This document shows positions 62,406-64,000 of a stretch of DNA of 64,000 bases, in pieces. The notes beneath the pieces were generated by a model that saw only the letters and a program-made list of their open reading frames with translations, ran no database searches and had not been told where the DNA came from. Within the stretch, counting starts at the first letter, position 1. Each line of letters begins with the position of its first letter. The stretch spans positions 6,244 through 70,243 of the forward strand of contig JBOGET010000077.1 of the NCBI GenBank assembly GCA_050741975.1, written 5' to 3'. Source of the stretch: JARDZU01 sp050741975. Lineage in GTDB: Bacteria > Actinomycetota > Acidimicrobiia > Spongiisociales > ZC4RG35. The translations under genes and the position numbers were made by a program.

Positions 62406-63188
62406 CTAGAGCCGGACATCCAGCGCACGGTTCAGGGCCGACGTCATGACCTCTTCGGGATAGGGACCGAGCCGGGCGGCATCGGGGACTGCCAGGCCCT
62501 CGTCGACGCAGCGACGGGCCAGGGTGGCGACCGCCTCCAGGTCCTCGAGCTGGGTGAGGGCGGCGTCCCGGTCCATGGTGTCGCCGTGCCCGGGGACGAG
62601 CAGCGATGACCCGAAGCCGAGCGCCGACCTGAGGGTACGGGGCCAGGTCATCGGGTATCCATCGTCGAATACCGGCGGCGCTCCATTCTCGATCAGGTCC
62701 CCCATGAATCGCACCTCGCCCACCGACACCACTATGTCGGCGTCGGTGTGGCCTAGACCGTGATGGCTCAGCGACACCAATTTCGAGCCCAGGTCGATCT
62801 GGGCGATGTCGGTGAACACCTTGGTCGGCGGGGTGATCTCGACCGCCTCGAACTCGGCCCGTTGCTCAGGAACCCAGGCCGACGCGTCCTCCTTCATCGA
62901 CTCCCCCCTCTCCACGATCGCTTCTCTGCACAGCTCGTGACCCCAGGTCTCTGCCTCCGGAAATCGGGCATTGCCGAAGGTGTGGTCCCAATGCCAGTGG
63001 GTGTCGATCACCCATCGCACCGGCAGTGGGGTGAGGGCTCGGAGCTCGTCCCGCAGTTCGTCGGCCTCGACATGCGAGGCACGGGTGTCGACGACGATGA
63101 CTCCCTGGTCGCCGACCACTACGCCGATGTTGAGATCCAACGATTCGTAGCGTCTCCTGAACACCCCATTGGCCAGCTCGTCGAACAC
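62406..63188 (-). CDS. MBL-fold metallo-hydrolase
   Basis: 260 aa from GTG 63188. Metal-site motif THWHWDHTFGN plus HHGLGHTDADIVV, FMGDLIEN and LVPGHGD give the HxHxDH, His, Asp and His ligands of the fold. Substrate not predictable (glyoxalase II-like or lactonase-like). A TAGCTT box ends 6 nt before the GTG. Flanked by palindromes D1 and D2. Confidence 0.93.
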   Translation of the reverse strand: MFDELANGVFRRRYESLDLNIGVVVGDQGVIVVDTRASHVEADELRDELRALTPLPVRWVIDTHWHWDHTFGNARFPEAETWGHELCREAIVERGESMKEDASAWVPEQRAEFEAVEITPPTKVFTDIAQIDLGSKLVSLSHHGLGHTDADIVVSVGEVRFMGDLIENGAPPVFDDGYPMTWPRTLRSALGFGSSLLVPGHGDTMDRDAALTQLEDLEAVATLARRCVDEGLAVPDAARLGPYPEEVMTSALNRALDVRL

Positions 63189-63194
63189 GCCTGG

Positions 63195-63200
63195 AAGCTA
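63195..63200 (-). promoter_or_regulatory. Predicted -10 box, MBL gene
   Basis: TAGCTT, six bases, then GTG 63188 on the minus strand. It directly adjoins palindrome D2. Confidence 0.4.
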
Positions 63201-63208
63201 CATGACCA

Positions 63209-63254
63209 TTCCGAATGCACCGCGTCACATATACGTGACGCCCTGCATTAGGAA
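63209..63254. repeat. Palindrome D2
   Basis: TTCCGAATGCACCGCGTCAC and GTGACGCCCTGCATTAGGAA around ATATAC. The right arm nearly equals that of D1; the left arm has diverged. It lies just past the ctaA stop and before the MBL promoter. Confidence 0.8.
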
Positions 63255-63260
63255 GCCGGT

Positions 63261-64000
63261 TCAGGCACGCTGACCGACCCCGACCGGAAGCTGTAGGGCC
63301 TGGGCCGAGGCCAGGACGTAGGCGATCCAGAGTGTGTCGGCGAGGAGGAGGTGGAGGAGTTGCATCCAGACCGGGACCCCGAGTGCGATGTTGAGGGCAC
63401 CGGTGAGGAGCATGAGCCCGACGAGGAGGGGCAGTGCCTTGGCTGCCGTCGATCTCGGCCCCTCGACCCGCCCCGAGGCCCACCACCCGATGGAGGCGGC
63501 CACCACCGCCAGGATGGGATGGATCAGACGGAGGTCGGTGAGGAAATGCGCCTCATCGGTGTCGACGGGACTCGATCCGTCCTTGGGGAACAGGGTATCG
63601 GCCAGGGCGGTCACGGCACCGGTGGCGGCGAGCAGCACGATCGCCACGCCCCCGAGCAGCACCCACCGCCACACCACCGGCTGAGATCGCGGAGCGAGGG
63701 ACCGGCCTCCCGACAGCCAGAAGGCGGTCAAGGTCAACGCCGCCAGGAGGAACAGCGTGTTGACCAGATGAAGCGGGACCGCGATCACCCGAGCCGGCGA
63801 GGCGTCGTCGGCCACCCATTCGGCGAGCACGATCATGGCCCCGATCAGGGCCTCGCCGACGATCGAGGCCAGGGAGAGGACGGCGCCGGTCCGGGCCGGC
63901 TCGCCGGCCGGCACCCGACGCCACACCCAGACGACGAGGACCGCCACCAGGACCAGGGCGACTCCACTGACGACGCGATGGGTGTACTCGATGACGGTCG
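63261..64000 (-). CDS. ctaA: Heme A synthase CtaA/COX15 family (5' part cut by window edge)
   Basis: At least 246 aa, N-terminus outside the window. Reading in from the edge gives YTHRVVSGVALVLVAVLVVW, then EALIGAMIVLAEWV, VIAVPLHLVNTLFLLAALTL and LRLIHPILAVVAASIGWWAS: helices with conserved heme-ligand His residues typical of CtaA. It oxidises heme O to heme A for aa3 oxidase. ctaB and cytochrome oxidase genes are not in view. Confidence 0.9.
   Translation of the reverse strand, partial: TVIEYTHRVVSGVALVLVAVLVVWVWRRVPAGEPARTGAVLSLASIVGEALIGAMIVLAEWVADDASPARVIAVPLHLVNTLFLLAALTLTAFWLSGGRSLAPRSQPVVWRWVLLGGVAIVLLAATGAVTALADTLFPKDGSSPVDTDEAHFLTDLRLIHPILAVVAASIGWWASGRVEGPRSTAAKALPLLVGLMLLTGALNIALGVPVWMQLLHLLLADTLWIAYVLASAQALQLPVGVGQRA

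Overview
The window is a gene-dense, high-GC chromosomal segment from an actinobacterium, most likely class Acidimicrobiia or a close relative. Supporting signs are: SigR/RsrA-type redox control, an F420-type nitroreductase, a DUF2342 zinc protease, polyprenyl synthetase, ClpC, a minimal Tad pilus locus, and a gene order that follows the Mycobacterium tuberculosis clpC1-lysS-panC-fol-ftsH-hpt-tilS-DUF2342 block. No lsr2 or panD is seen, so it is not a mycobacterium. The class assignment is inference. There are no rRNA genes, CRISPR arrays or complete insertion sequences, and only one tRNA. No gap without a gene exceeds 300 bases.

Layout: 1-6.0 kb (minus) is a nucleoside-type ABC importer (BMP lipoprotein, ATPase, two permeases) followed by a P450 cut by the window edge. 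6.1-9.9 kb holds a queuosine-precursor-type transporter, a membrane acyltransferase, an AbiEi/DUF559-like protein and a D,D-carboxypeptidase. 9.9-20.6 kb holds clpC, polyprenyl synthetase (plus), lysS, panC, a DUF2520 dehydrogenase and a folate operon folP, phosphatase-like protein, folB, folK-methyltransferase fusion, with folE just upstream. 20.65-22.0 kb is a divergent operon (microORF, ribbon-helix-helix protein, DUF4097 protein) with its own operator array. 22.2-28.3 kb holds ftsH, hpt, tilS, DUF2342 protease, a small membrane protein and sigR/rsrA. 28.3-37.9 kb holds tRNA-Thr beside a broken PD-(D/E)XK gene, holB, tmk, topA, PhoH-family ATPase, F420 reductase, polX and a YbaK deacylase. 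37.9-41.6 kb is a compact Tad locus. 41.7-50.5 kb holds ispD, GNAT, a cyclase-like protein lacking its catalytic half, GDPD, HU, enoyl-CoA hydratase, an FMN reductase/MarR pair, DUF3237, PRTase and an APH-like kinase. 50.7-64 kb holds hisC, a fused E1 alpha-beta dehydrogenase, a NUDIX-phosphatase fusion, a HerA-like remnant, a CBS protein, a group 2-like sigma factor, SixA, a peroxiredoxin-like protein, a DUF255 protein, an MBL hydrolase and partial ctaA.

Two features recur. First, intergenic palindromes: four convergent gene pairs are separated by copies of one ~100-bp repeat family, and other gaps hold hairpins of at least two more families that share a six-base AT-rich centre. Second, many genes lack a Shine-Dalgarno sequence and instead have a TAnnnT -10 box exactly 6-7 nt before the start codon, the signature of leaderless transcripts. 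The most interesting loci are the repeat families, the RHH/DUF4097 operon set inside a conserved synteny block, and several proteins that keep a fold but seem to have lost catalytic residues (phosphatase-like, cyclase-like, ParA-like).
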